A stretch of 64,000 nt of DNA from Haemophilus sputorum CCUG 13788 (GTDB lineage Bacteria; Pseudomonadota; Gammaproteobacteria; Enterobacterales; Pasteurellaceae): positions 62,001 to 126,000 of the forward strand of contig NZ_AFNK01000079.1 in NCBI RefSeq assembly GCF_000238795.1, read 5' to 3'. Of this stretch, positions 46,328-54,767 are shown one piece after another. A program made the translations under genes and the position numbers. The notes under the pieces are model-generated. The model ran no database searches. It saw nothing but the letters and a program-made list of their open reading frames with translations, and had not been told where the DNA came from. Numbering within the stretch: position 1 is the stretch's first letter; each line of letters starts with the position of its first letter.

Positions 46328-46735
46328 TTAGTTACCTAAAGCCGCTTGAGCTTCTTTATTTGCAATGAATTCAATTTTATAACCGTCTGGATCTTCAGCA
46401 AAAGCGATAACCGTTTTACCCCCTAATACTGGGCCTGGTTCACGCGTGATTTTGCCACCCGCCGCACGAATCGCTTCGATGGTTGTATAAATATCATCTA
46501 CACCTAATGCGATATGGCCGTAAGCTGTGCCTAAGTCGTATTTATCTACGCCCCAGTTATAGGTTAATTCGATAACCGCATTTTCACTTTCATCACCATA
46601 GCCAACAAAAGCCAAAGTATATTTATATTCAGCATTTTCGCTAGTACGGAGCAATTTCATTCCTAAAACTTCAGTATAAAACTTAATAGAACGTTCTAGG
46701 TCGCCAACACGTAGCATCGTGTGTAAAATTCTCAT
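46328..46735 (-). CDS. gloA: lactoylglutathione lyase (glyoxalase I)
   Basis: GloA isomerises the methylglyoxal-glutathione hemithioacetal to lactoylglutathione. The 135-residue product has the metal ligands expected of the Ni-type enzyme (H5 in MRILHTML, E56 in [10 protein letters not shown]74 in [10 protein letters not shown]122 in DGYKIEFI; positions approximate). The family start [19 protein letters not shown] is diagnostic. Ribosome site GAGGTGAG precedes the ATG. Confidence 0.96.
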   Translation of the reverse strand: MRILHTMLRVGDLERSIKFYTEVLGMKLLRTSENAEYKYTLAFVGYGDESENAVIELTYNWGVDKYDLGTAYGHIALGVDDIYTTIEAIRAAGGKITREPGPVLGGKTVIAFAEDPDGYKIEFIANKEAQAALGN

Positions 46736-46815
46736 TTCTCACCTCTTAAGTCGTTAAAAAAACTGTCGTATTATGGCATAATCTTAAGTCAAAATCATTT
46801 TAAATAAGGTTTATT

Positions 46816-47640
46816 ATGTCGCACGAACATGAATCGGAAAAAAAACTAGAAATTGCAGTGCATGCGCTACTGCCAATGCTCGGTATGCTTTTTGTTCAAA
46901 TGTGTCTTAATTATTATTTTGCGCCGCAAAATATGATTTTTATTTCCCCTTATTTGTTGAGCTTTCTAGTTGTCAGTATCGTGATGAGTGTTGTGCTTTG
47001 GAAAGGGCAAATTTGCCCCGGGCAGCGCGGCCGATTAACCTTTGTGTTGAAATTTTTAGCTGTATTTGCCTTAGGCAATTTGGCATATAGTTATGGTTTT
47101 ACGCCTAAGCATATTCCATTGTTATTAGTTGCGGTTATGGCGGTATTATTACCCATTCTTTACTGGCAAGATGCAGATGAAGATAACCTTTATCAAACGA
47201 TGATTTATTGTAGTTTTGGCGTTGCCGTCGTGGCAATTTTGCAATATTTAGCGGTATATTGGTGGGAAATTCCTTCATTGTTAAATGGCTTGCGGGCGAA
47301 TAATTTTGCGCAACTGCAATTAGGGTTATTGCTTTCTGGTTGGTATTTAATGCTAGCAAATAGCCGCTTAGAAGGTTTCTTTAAACTGTTAATTCAACTG
47401 GCTATTTTAGCTTTAGTCATGAATTATATTTGGACGGTTTTCGTGCTTTACCAACAAGTACAGATTATGCCAGAAACTTCATTTTTACCATTTATTCTCT
47501 ATTTTGTGGTGCAATTTGCAATTTTAGCAATATTAGCTTGGTTATTACTGGGTAAAAAAGAGAAACAGATTAAAAATCCAGTGGGTTGGTCTGCGGCTAC
47601 CTTTTTGGCGATGCTTTACCCGCTAGTATCTATTGGATAA
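46816..47640 (+). CDS. multi-pass membrane protein of unknown function
   Basis: A 274-residue protein with a short charged N-terminus (MSHEHESEKKLE) and eight or so hydrophobic segments. No motif I can name is present. Its stop overlaps the ydbH start (TAATG at 47638-47642), so the two are translationally coupled. The association hints at an envelope role, but that is inference only. Confidence 0.65.
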   Translation: MSHEHESEKKLEIAVHALLPMLGMLFVQMCLNYYFAPQNMIFISPYLLSFLVVSIVMSVVLWKGQICPGQRGRLTFVLKFLAVFALGNLAYSYGFTPKHIPLLLVAVMAVLLPILYWQDADEDNLYQTMIYCSFGVAVVAILQYLAVYWWEIPSLLNGLRANNFAQLQLGLLLSGWYLMLANSRLEGFFKLLIQLAILALVMNYIWTVFVLYQQVQIMPETSFLPFILYFVVQFAILAILAWLLLGKKEKQIKNPVGWSAATFLAMLYPLVSIG

Positions 47641-50342
47641 TGATAAAGAAAACGTTATTGGTTCTATTAGGCTTGTCGCTATTGCTGATCATTAGTGCAA
47701 GCCTTCTATTTTTCAGCACCTATTTTTCTGGTGTTGCAAACCGTTTTTTGCCTGAAAATTGGCAAATTTCTACGCCATCTGGCGGTTTTTCTGCAAATCA
47801 AACAGGCATACATTTACCGCAGTTGATTGTTCAGTATCAGCAATGTCCGTTGGTTGCACTTGATAATTTGTCATTTAATCCGCAAGGTTATCAATTAAGT
47901 GCCGCAAAAGTGACGTTAGATTATCACTGCTTTAGCCTTTTTCCTGAATCAGAAAAAGGTGAATCTGATTTTTCCTTAAATAAATGGCTTTTATTAGCGC
48001 CAGCAACAAAATTAACGGTAGATGAATTAGCTTGGCAAAATTTGCCAGCGGATCTTTCTCCTCGTTTAAGTCAATTATTGGCAACCCCTGCAAAAATTCA
48101 AGTAGTTCATCAAGGACGTAAATTATCGCTTTCTCTGAAACAACAAGCGGTCGAATTTGAGGGAGATTTTACCAATGGTCGGTTAAGTGGTAATGTGAAT
48201 TATCACCCAAGTGAGACAGAAAAGCACAACCTGTTATTTACGACACAACTCAATGAAAATATCCTTTCACTTCCGCAATATTTTGAAAGTGACTATCACT
48301 GGATTTTGCCAGAAAATATTATCTCTGAAAAAGGGCTACAAGAGGGGAGTCTTGGGCTCACTTGGCAGTCAGATAATGAGAATAATTTATTGGGTAACTT
48401 GACCTTTATTTCAGAAACGCAGCCTGAAAATAAATTGGCACTGCCATTTAAATTTGATTTTACCCAGTTAGAAATTTACCAAGGAAAGTTCCATTGGGGG
48501 TGGTTGCCCGATTTTCCGATTAACGGCTCAACAACAGCCACGTTGAAGCCGAAAAACATTATGCAAGGCGAAATTTTTCCGCTAGAAACGGCATTTAGAA
48601 TGAACCTGTTTTCAGAAGATAAGCATACGCTCAGCCTTGCGACAACAAGTGGAGTCATTGAATCGCCCGATTATTTTATTCTGCCGCTCACTTTATCAGG
48701 CTATGTGAAATATCATGGTTTTCGTCTGTTTAGTCAGGCGACCATTGATGCGAATCAGTCTGGTCTTACTTTCTCGCCAAAATCTATGTTCCAAATTATT
48801 AGCGGTCAAGAGCGTTTACTAACTATTAAGGAATTAACTATCCCATTAGGCACGGTAGAGATTAACCGCTATGGTGTAAGTGGCCCACTTCAAGCACATT
48901 TGAAAGCTGAATCGCCAGATTTTAGCGACATTGATTTTCAACTCAAAGGGCAAGCCCGCCATTTTAAAATGGGGCTTTCAGAGGTTTTCGATGATTTCGA
49001 TGGCAAGGGAAACAAGAATTTTTGGGGCTGGACATTAGATGGCGGTGCGATGCTCAAAAGCCTAAATAGCAAGGTCAAATTAGCAGGAAAAGGGAATTGG
49101 CATAACAATGTTATTCAATTTTTGCAGCTAGATGGCGAGATGAATGGCACAAACATTGGGAATGCTGAGCTAGCGCCAAGTCAGCTAAAACTAACCGAGC
49201 CAGTGAAATTTTTCTATGAAGATTGGACGCTTACCGGTGGCGCAGAACTCAGCTCGCCCGCATTATCTTTTAACTATGGTGGTAAACTGTCACAGCCACG
49301 TGCCAAAGTGACTTTTAACGGTGAGTTAGAGACGCTTCAATTTAAAGGCGAATTCCAAGCAGGAAAAGTGGGCCCATTGATGCTCAATGCGAAGCGCCAA
49401 TTGAAAGCAAATGCCAGTGAATTTGTGGGCAACATTCAATGGGCATCGCAGCCGGCAAGTGTGTTCCAAAGTTTGATTCCGCCTAAAATGAACTGGGTGA
49501 TTAAATCTGGTACGGTAAAAGGAAACACCCAATTCCAGACTCAAGCACAAAAAGGTTTAGTGGCGAGCGGAGAGCTTTCCATTACTGATGCAGGGCTTTC
49601 TTTGCCGAAAGGGGAAATAAATGGCATTGAGTTTACTTTTCCGTTCCAACTTTCAGGCGATCATTTAACTTTTGGTCAACGTAAACCAATAGCGGTGAAG
49701 ATTGCAGAAATCAATGCAGGCGTGCCGATCCAAAATGTGCATGTAAACATTGATGGGCATTATCCTTATAGCCAAAAGAAACCGCTTAATTTGCGCAAGC
49801 TAGAGCTTGATTTATTAGATGGTAAATTAAAAGTGGAACATTTTTCTTTGCCTCAAGTCAAAGTGGCGCTTTTGCAGTTGGAAAATATTCGATTCGAGCG
49901 AATGATGGAAGTGGCTAACTATCAGCAAATTGATCTTCGTGGTAAAGCAAATGCAACTTTGCCATTTTGGTTATCGGGGGAACCTTGCTATGTTTGTGAT
50001 GGGCGATTGGAGCAAACAGAAACTTCATATTTGAAAATTTCGGATGCCTTGATGAAAGCCATTTCGCAAAGTAGTGGTTATTCAGAACGAATTTTGTTGT
50101 ACCTACTCAACGATACCAAAGTGGCGGATATGGCTGCTAGCATCAATGTGCCAAAAAGTGGCGATATGAAACTGGCTGCGCAGCTTAAATTGCAGCTGAA
50201 TCAGCAAGAAAAAGCGAAGGTCAATTTTAATTATACACACCAAGAAAATATTTTTGGCTTATGGAACCTGATGAATGCGGCTTCTAATATTGAACAACAA
50301 ATAGAAAACCATATTTATCAAAAACTGGATAACAATAAATGA
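47640..50342 (+). CDS. ydbH: YdbH-like AsmA-superfamily protein (intermembrane lipid transport)
   Basis: A 900-residue protein with one N-terminal membrane anchor (KKTLLVLLGLSLLLIISASLL) and a long beta-rich periplasmic region. YdbH belongs to the AsmA-like bridge proteins (with TamB and YhdP) that carry phospholipids to the outer membrane. LDGEMNGTNI and the C-terminal DLRGKANATLPF and LDLLDGKLKVEHF segments fit that family. The frame begins at 47586, but ATG 47640 overlapping the upstream stop places the anchor at the N-terminus. It is followed by a YnbE-like lipoprotein with ATGA overlap, the pairing seen in E. coli. Confidence 0.85.
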   Translation: MIKKTLLVLLGLSLLLIISASLLFFSTYFSGVANRFLPENWQISTPSGGFSANQTGIHLPQLIVQYQQCPLVALDNLSFNPQGYQLSAAKVTLDYHCFSLFPESEKGESDFSLNKWLLLAPATKLTVDELAWQNLPADLSPRLSQLLATPAKIQVVHQGRKLSLSLKQQAVEFEGDFTNGRLSGNVNYHPSETEKHNLLFTTQLNENILSLPQYFESDYHWILPENIISEKGLQEGSLGLTWQSDNENNLLGNLTFISETQPENKLALPFKFDFTQLEIYQGKFHWGWLPDFPINGSTTATLKPKNIMQGEIFPLETAFRMNLFSEDKHTLSLATTSGVIESPDYFILPLTLSGYVKYHGFRLFSQATIDANQSGLTFSPKSMFQIISGQERLLTIKELTIPLGTVEINRYGVSGPLQAHLKAESPDFSDIDFQLKGQARHFKMGLSEVFDDFDGKGNKNFWGWTLDGGAMLKSLNSKVKLAGKGNWHNNVIQFLQLDGEMNGTNIGNAELAPSQLKLTEPVKFFYEDWTLTGGAELSSPALSFNYGGKLSQPRAKVTFNGELETLQFKGEFQAGKVGPLMLNAKRQLKANASEFVGNIQWASQPASVFQSLIPPKMNWVIKSGTVKGNTQFQTQAQKGLVASGELSITDAGLSLPKGEINGIEFTFPFQLSGDHLTFGQRKPIAVKIAEINAGVPIQNVHVNIDGHYPYSQKKPLNLRKLELDLLDGKLKVEHFSLPQVKVALLQLENIRFERMMEVANYQQIDLRGKANATLPFWLSGEPCYVCDGRLEQTETSYLKISDALMKAISQSSGYSERILLYLLNDTKVADMAASINVPKSGDMKLAAQLKLQLNQQEKAKVNFNYTHQENIFGLWNLMNAASNIEQQIENHIYQKLDNNK

Positions 50343-50551
50343 AACTCAACTTTTTATTTGCAATTTGTTTGCTAAATTTAACCGCTTGTACGCCAAAAAT
50401 TCAGCTGGAAACGCCAGCAGAAGGGATTACGATTAACATGAATGTTGTGGTGGATCATAAAATTGATGTGAAAATGGATAAAGCATCACAGGCGATAATT
50501 TCGACTTCAGAAAATGAAGAAAAAGGTGAAGCTTCAAATCCAGCCCGTTAG
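50339..50551 (+). CDS. ynbE: YnbE-like outer-membrane lipoprotein
   Basis: A 70-residue lipoprotein with lipobox LTAC (Cys17) and a short mature part (IQLETPAEGITINMNVVVDHKIDV), which is the YnbE pattern. YnbE completes the YdbH bridge at the outer membrane. The C-terminal 25 residues are low complexity. The third member of the enterobacterial set, ydbL, is missing here. The lipobox codons coincide with an Apl-type USS core (ACCGCTTGT near 50381). Confidence 0.85.
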   Translation: MKLNFLFAICLLNLTACTPKIQLETPAEGITINMNVVVDHKIDVKMDKASQAIISTSENEEKGEASNPAR

Positions 50552-50603
50552 TTTGTAGATAAGTTTTTTTCCTGTTAGAATGATAGATAAATTTTTTTAG
50601 GGC

Positions 50604-50628
50604 AAAAAAAGCCCCTCAAATGAGGGGC
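50604..50628 (-). terminator. Rho-independent terminator of GcvB
   Basis: Eight-base arms separated by two bases at 50611-50628, followed on the minus strand by seven T at 50604-50610. Confidence 0.9.
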
Positions 50629-50783
50629 ATAAACCAAAAGGGTTTGAAATATACAGGAAGTGAAACGAGTAACTTTCGTTACTCTAGTCTAGTTACCTAG
50701 ACCAATATGCAAACACAACATCATACTTAAAATTTCAGGAAAATTTGACGAAAATCAAAAAATCACTATCCTTATTAAGTACG
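50604..50783 (-). ncRNA. gcvB: GcvB small regulatory RNA
   Basis: On the minus strand, divergent from gcvA, lies a GcvB homologue of about 180 nt. The G/U-rich seed region reads GATGTTGTGTTTGCA, then ATTGGTCTAGG, as in E. coli GcvB R1. The block CACTTCCTGTATATTT matches the conserved 3' part. It ends with a GCCCCTCA-TT-TGAGGGGC hairpin and seven U. GcvB with Hfq represses many amino acid and peptide transporters. The 5' end is estimated from the promoter at 50790-50818. Confidence 0.92.
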
Positions 50784-50789
50784 GGGCGC

Positions 50790-50818
50790 ATTATAGAGAT
50801 GTCGTACCACTACTACAA
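50790..50818 (-). promoter_or_regulatory. promoter of gcvB
   Basis: On the minus strand TTGTAG (50813-50818) and TATAAT (50790-50795) are separated by 17 bases. Transcription would start near 50783. The 50819-50897 gap to gcvA presumably holds the GcvA binding sites, which I could not define. Confidence 0.8.
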
Positions 50819-50897
50819 ATGAATTATTTTTATTTTCAAGATAAAATAAAGTAATGAATTTCGCGCGATATTCGCGATTATTTAAAAGAAGAAGATT

Positions 50898-51788
50898 ATG
50901 AATAAAAAACTGCCGCCGTTAAATGCGTTAAAAGCTTTTGAATCTGCTGCTCGCCATTTGAATTTTACCAAAGCTGCAGAAGAGCTTTTTGTGACTCAAG
51001 CTGCTGTCAGCCATCAAATTAAATTATTGGAAGATTTTTTGGGGGCGAAATTATTTTACCGCCGTAATCGTCAGCTAGAACTTACTGAAACAGGTTCGCA
51101 ATATTTCCAAGAAATTCAACCGCTTTTATTACAAATTGCGTCTGCCACGGAAAAAGTACGCTTAAAAAATAGTCGGCAGGTGCTTTCTATTAGCACAACC
51201 CCATCTTTTGGGATGCATTGGCTGGTGCCACGCTTAAATGATTTCCACAAGCGTTATCCAGAAATTGAAGTACGTTTAACCACCATGCCACAAGATGAAG
51301 GGCTATTTGGAAAAGATACCGATGTGGCGATTTATTATGGCAATGGTAATTGGCAGAACCTTGAGGCAATTGAATTGGTCAGAGCGCGTATTCTCGTACT
51401 TGCTTCTCCAGAGTATTTAAAAGATAACCCGATCAATAAACCGGAAGATCTGGCGGGCAAAAACCTGATCCATGTTTGTTCCCATACGAAATGGAAGCAG
51501 ATGATTGATCATTTACAGCTTGATGGTGTAGAAATTGAATCAGGCCCAATGTTTGGCACAACTTCAATGGGAATTCAAGCGGCGAAACACTGTCAAGGTG
51601 TGGTGGTAGCAAACCGAATGCTTGCTCAAGCGGAAATTGATGAAGGCACAATGGTAGAGCCATTTACAACCGATGTTTATGATGAAAAAGCCTTTTATGT
51701 TGTTTATCCGCCACAAATGGCAAAAAGCGAAAAAGTAGAACATTTTGTGGCGTGGATCACAGAGGAAATTAAAGGAAGTTATAAATAA
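50898..51788 (+). CDS. gcvA: LysR-type regulator GcvA
   Basis: A 296-residue LysR-family regulator. The N-terminal helix-turn-helix (LPPLNALKAFESAARHLNFTKAAEEL, FVTQAAVSHQIKLLED) is followed by an effector-binding domain. GcvA controls the glycine cleavage system in response to glycine and activates gcvB. Divergence from a GcvB RNA makes the identity strong. Its stop overlaps the start of the next gene (TAATG). Confidence 0.93.
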   Translation: MNKKLPPLNALKAFESAARHLNFTKAAEELFVTQAAVSHQIKLLEDFLGAKLFYRRNRQLELTETGSQYFQEIQPLLLQIASATEKVRLKNSRQVLSISTTPSFGMHWLVPRLNDFHKRYPEIEVRLTTMPQDEGLFGKDTDVAIYYGNGNWQNLEAIELVRARILVLASPEYLKDNPINKPEDLAGKNLIHVCSHTKWKQMIDHLQLDGVEIESGPMFGTTSMGIQAAKHCQGVVVANRMLAQAEIDEGTMVEPFTTDVYDEKAFYVVYPPQMAKSEKVEHFVAWITEEIKGSYK

Positions 51789-52462
51789 TGCGATATGATT
51801 GGATCTTATTTGACGCAGACGAAACGCTGTATTCATTCAACTCTTTTCATGGTTTGAAAGCCATGTTAGCCCCTTATGGGATCGATTTTAATCAAGAGGA
51901 TTATGTGGCGTTTCAAGCTATCAATCAGCCACTTTGGGTCGCTTATCAAAATAACGAAATTACTGCTGAAGATATTCAAAAACGCCGTTTTGCAAAGCTA
52001 TCTGAACAAATTGGTGTTGAGCCTTTAATGCTAAATCAAATGCTCATGTCAGAAATGGCGCTAGTTAGCAAACCATTAGAAGGCGTTGAAGCTATGCTAG
52101 AAGCGTTATACGGCAAAGTCAAAATGGGCATTATCACCAACGGCTTTACAGGGCTACAGCAACGCCGATTAGAAAATACAAAAACCGAAAAGTATTTTGA
52201 TATTGTTGTAGTATCTGAGCAAATTGGGGTGGCTAAACCTGATCGTCAGGTGTTTGAGTACGCGTTTTCCCTAATGGATTGTGAAGATAAAACCCGCATT
52301 TTAATGGTGGGAGATACGTTGGCTTCGGATGTGCTCGGTGGCAATAATGCTGGCATTGATACCTGTTGGTTTAATCATGCGAATAAACCGAACGACACGA
52401 CCATTCGTCCAACCTACGAAATTCATCAAATTGGCGAGTTACTGCCGATTATTTTTGGCTAA
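51788..52462 (+). CDS. yjjG: pyrimidine 5'-nucleotidase YjjG
   Basis: A 224-residue HAD phosphatase that removes the phosphate from pyrimidine nucleotides, including non-canonical ones. Motif I is FDADETLYSF near residues 8-17, motif II ITNGF near 117-121, the lysine is in VAKPDRQVFEYA and motif IV is MVGDTLASDV. The DADETL variant is characteristic of YjjG. It is translationally coupled to gcvA. Confidence 0.88.
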   Translation: MRYDWILFDADETLYSFNSFHGLKAMLAPYGIDFNQEDYVAFQAINQPLWVAYQNNEITAEDIQKRRFAKLSEQIGVEPLMLNQMLMSEMALVSKPLEGVEAMLEALYGKVKMGIITNGFTGLQQRRLENTKTEKYFDIVVVSEQIGVAKPDRQVFEYAFSLMDCEDKTRILMVGDTLASDVLGGNNAGIDTCWFNHANKPNDTTIRPTYEIHQIGELLPIIFG

Positions 52463-52469
52463 CCTTTCT

Positions 52470-52515
52470 CAAGCGGGAGTTTTTTGCAAAAAATTTGTAA
52501 AATTTGACCGCTTGT
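52470..52515. repeat. inverted pair of Apl-type uptake signals after yjjG
   Basis: CAAGCGGGA at 52470-52478 faces GACCGCTTGT at 52506-52515, with TTTTGCAAAAAATTTG between. The left core has one substitution. Confidence 0.72.
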
Positions 52516-52608
52516 TCTCCTATCTCCATTCCAACCGATAAAGCATTTTGAGAATTACATTAACTCATTTAGAATAGGCGGATTATTATTGATGAATAGG
52601 CAAAAACA

Positions 52609-53880
52609 ATGGCAAAAGTAATTCAAGCAATTCGTGGTATGAACGATTGCGCACCAACTGAATCTCCCTTATGGCAATGGGTGGAAGGACAAGTTAAACA
52701 AGTATTAGCTAGCTACGGTTATTCTGAAGTTCGTATGCCAATCGTGGAAAGCACCCCGCTTTTTGCACGTGCAATTGGAGAAGTAACCGATGTTGTTTCT
52801 AAAGAGATGTACACTTTCTGGGATAACGATGAACAATTAACCTTACGTCCTGAAGGTACCGCAGGCTGCGTACGTGCAGCAATTGAGCATGGCTGGATCT
52901 ATAATAACGAACAGCGCCTTTGGTATATGGGGCCCATGTTCCGTCATGAACGCCCTCAAAAAGGACGTTATCGCCAATTCCATCAAGCAGGCGTGGAAGT
53001 GTTTGGTATTGCTAATCCAGAAATTGATGCAGAATTGATTATTTTAACGGCACGCTTATGGAAAGCATTAGGCATTGACCAACATGTTTCTTTACAGCTT
53101 AACTCTATTGGTTCATTAGAAGCGCGTGCAAACTATCGTTCTGCGTTAGTGGCATTTTTAGAAAATCATCAAGATTTAATGGGCGATGAAGAAAAAGAAC
53201 GTTTAGTGAAAAATCCACTACGTATCTTGGATACGAAAAATCAAGCCTTACAAGAAGTGCTTAATGATGCGCCGAAATTACTCGATTATCTTGATGAAGA
53301 AAGCCGTACGCATTTTGCAACGCTTTGTCAGTTATTAGATGATATGGGCATTGCCTATGAAGTGAATCCGAAATTAGTCCGTGGTTTAGATTATTACAAT
53401 AAAACCGTGTTTGAATGGGTGACTTCAGCCTTAGGTGCACAAGGTACCGTTTGTGGTGGCGGTCGTTATGATGGCTTAGTTGAACAGTTAGGCGGTCATG
53501 CTGCACCAGGCGTAGGCTTTGCTATGGGCTTAGAGCGTTTAGTTTTATTAGTGCAAGAAGTCAATGCTGCCCTGCCAGTTGCCAATACAGTTGATGTTTA
53601 TTTGGTTTATTCTGGAGAAGGAGCAACGCTTAATGCATTCCAATTAGCGGAAACTATCCGCAGTGCATTACCACAAGTTCGTGTAATGACACATTGTTCA
53701 GGCGGTAAATTCCAAAAACAATTTAAACGTGCAGACAAAGTAGATGCAAAACTGGCGTTAGTCATTGGCGAATCGGAAGTAGCAGAAAAAACAGTAGTAG
53801 TCAAAGATTTACGTTCAAGTGCAGAGCAAGTGACTATTAGCCAAGCGGATATTATTGAAACATTAACAAAACATTTCTAA
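52609..53880 (+). CDS. hisS: histidyl-tRNA synthetase
   Basis: A class II synthetase of 423 aa. IQAIRGMND opens the protein, motif 2 lies around [19 protein letters not shown], the HisA motif is LVRGLDYY and motif 3 is [13 protein letters not shown]. The C-terminal anticodon-binding domain begins near residue 330. yfgM follows after eight bases, as in E. coli and H. influenzae. Confidence 0.97.
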   Translation: MAKVIQAIRGMNDCAPTESPLWQWVEGQVKQVLASYGYSEVRMPIVESTPLFARAIGEVTDVVSKEMYTFWDNDEQLTLRPEGTAGCVRAAIEHGWIYNNEQRLWYMGPMFRHERPQKGRYRQFHQAGVEVFGIANPEIDAELIILTARLWKALGIDQHVSLQLNSIGSLEARANYRSALVAFLENHQDLMGDEEKERLVKNPLRILDTKNQALQEVLNDAPKLLDYLDEESRTHFATLCQLLDDMGIAYEVNPKLVRGLDYYNKTVFEWVTSALGAQGTVCGGGRYDGLVEQLGGHAAPGVGFAMGLERLVLLVQEVNAALPVANTVDVYLVYSGEGATLNAFQLAETIRSALPQVRVMTHCSGGKFQKQFKRADKVDAKLALVIGESEVAEKTVVVKDLRSSAEQVTISQADIIETLTKHF

Positions 53881-53888
53881 GGTGAATC

Positions 53889-54512
53889 ATGGATACCGAA
53901 CAATATTTTAATAAAACCGAAGAACAGCAGTTTGAAGAAGCAAAAAGCTGGTTTAAACAAAATGGTAGTGCAATTTTACTTGCAATGCTTGTGGGGGCGA
54001 GCGCAGTATTTGGTTGGAATTTTTGGAAAAACCATAACCAACAAATTTCGCAAGAAAGTTCAGCAGCATATGACAATGTAATTGAAAGCTATTTGCAAGA
54101 TCCAATAAAAAATGAACCGCTTGTAGAGAAATTTATTAAAGAAAGTGGGCATAATAGCTATGCAACCTTCGCCCAATTTACAGAAGCACAGCAACTGGTT
54201 AATAAAGGTGATTTTGCAAAAGCTAAAACTGTTTTAGAGCAAGCAGTTAATACTGAAGATGCAACATTACAAACCGTTGCGCGTTTTCGTTTAGCACAAG
54301 TAGATTATCAACTTCAAAATTACGATGCAGCATTGGCAACATTAGGCCAAATTAAAGAAAAAGCATGGACATTGCGTAAAGCGGTGTTAACGGGTGATAT
54401 TCTCGTGGCAAAAGGTGATAATGCTGGCGCGAAAAGTGCTTATCAGCAAGCTTTAGCAGATGCACCAGAGCAAGAAAAAGCATTGATTGAATTGCGCTTA
54501 AATAATCTATAA
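53889..54512 (+). CDS. yfgM: YfgM family periplasmic chaperone-like TPR protein
   Basis: A 207-residue inner-membrane protein with a cytoplasmic N-terminus (YFNKTEEQQFEEAKSWFKQNG), one membrane segment (residues 29-47) and periplasmic tetratricopeptide-like repeats. In E. coli YfgM (AncA) associates with PpiD and SecYEG to help exported proteins. The usual hisS-yfgM-bamB order is broken here: bamB does not follow. The coding region contains a USS core (ACCGCTTGT near 54116). Confidence 0.9.
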   Translation: MDTEQYFNKTEEQQFEEAKSWFKQNGSAILLAMLVGASAVFGWNFWKNHNQQISQESSAAYDNVIESYLQDPIKNEPLVEKFIKESGHNSYATFAQFTEAQQLVNKGDFAKAKTVLEQAVNTEDATLQTVARFRLAQVDYQLQNYDAALATLGQIKEKAWTLRKAVLTGDILVAKGDNAGAKSAYQQALADAPEQEKALIELRLNNL

Positions 54513-54531
54513 TCTCATTTATAAATTACTG

Positions 54532-54568
54532 AAGCCCTATACATTAGTTTATGTATGGGGCTTTTTTT
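54532..54568 (+). terminator. terminator of hisS-yfgM
   Basis: AAGCCCTATACAT (54532-54544) and ATGTATGGGGCTT (54551-54563) form a stem with one G-U pair, followed by TTTTT. Confidence 0.88.
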
Positions 54569-54619
54569 ATATTTAATTGATTGTATTTTATTCAGTTTAT
54601 TTTGTTTTTTAGAGAAAAA

Positions 54620-54635
54620 GTTTGATTTTGTTCAC
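54620..54635 (+). promoter_or_regulatory. likely CRP site upstream of the CstA-family gene
   Basis: TTTGATTTTGTTCACA differs from TGTGA-N6-TCACA at one position. cstA of E. coli is CRP-dependent, so a site here is plausible. The remaining 130 bases to the ATG hold AT-rich DNA with no clear promoter. Confidence 0.6.
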
Positions 54636-54767
54636 ATTTTTCAAATTACTGAATTTTTAATTCATTATCCTAATTTACTTTATCAGTATTGCTCACTACA
54701 ATATACGCAGCTTTTGGCTACTTACTTTTGGTTAAACTTAGAATATAAATTATTAAGGATTTGTACT

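Noticed and set aside
54555-54767. N-terminal extension of the CstA-family protein
   Set aside because: The open frame covers the terminator of yfgM and a likely regulatory region, lacks a ribosome site, and the protein family starts at the ATG of 54768.
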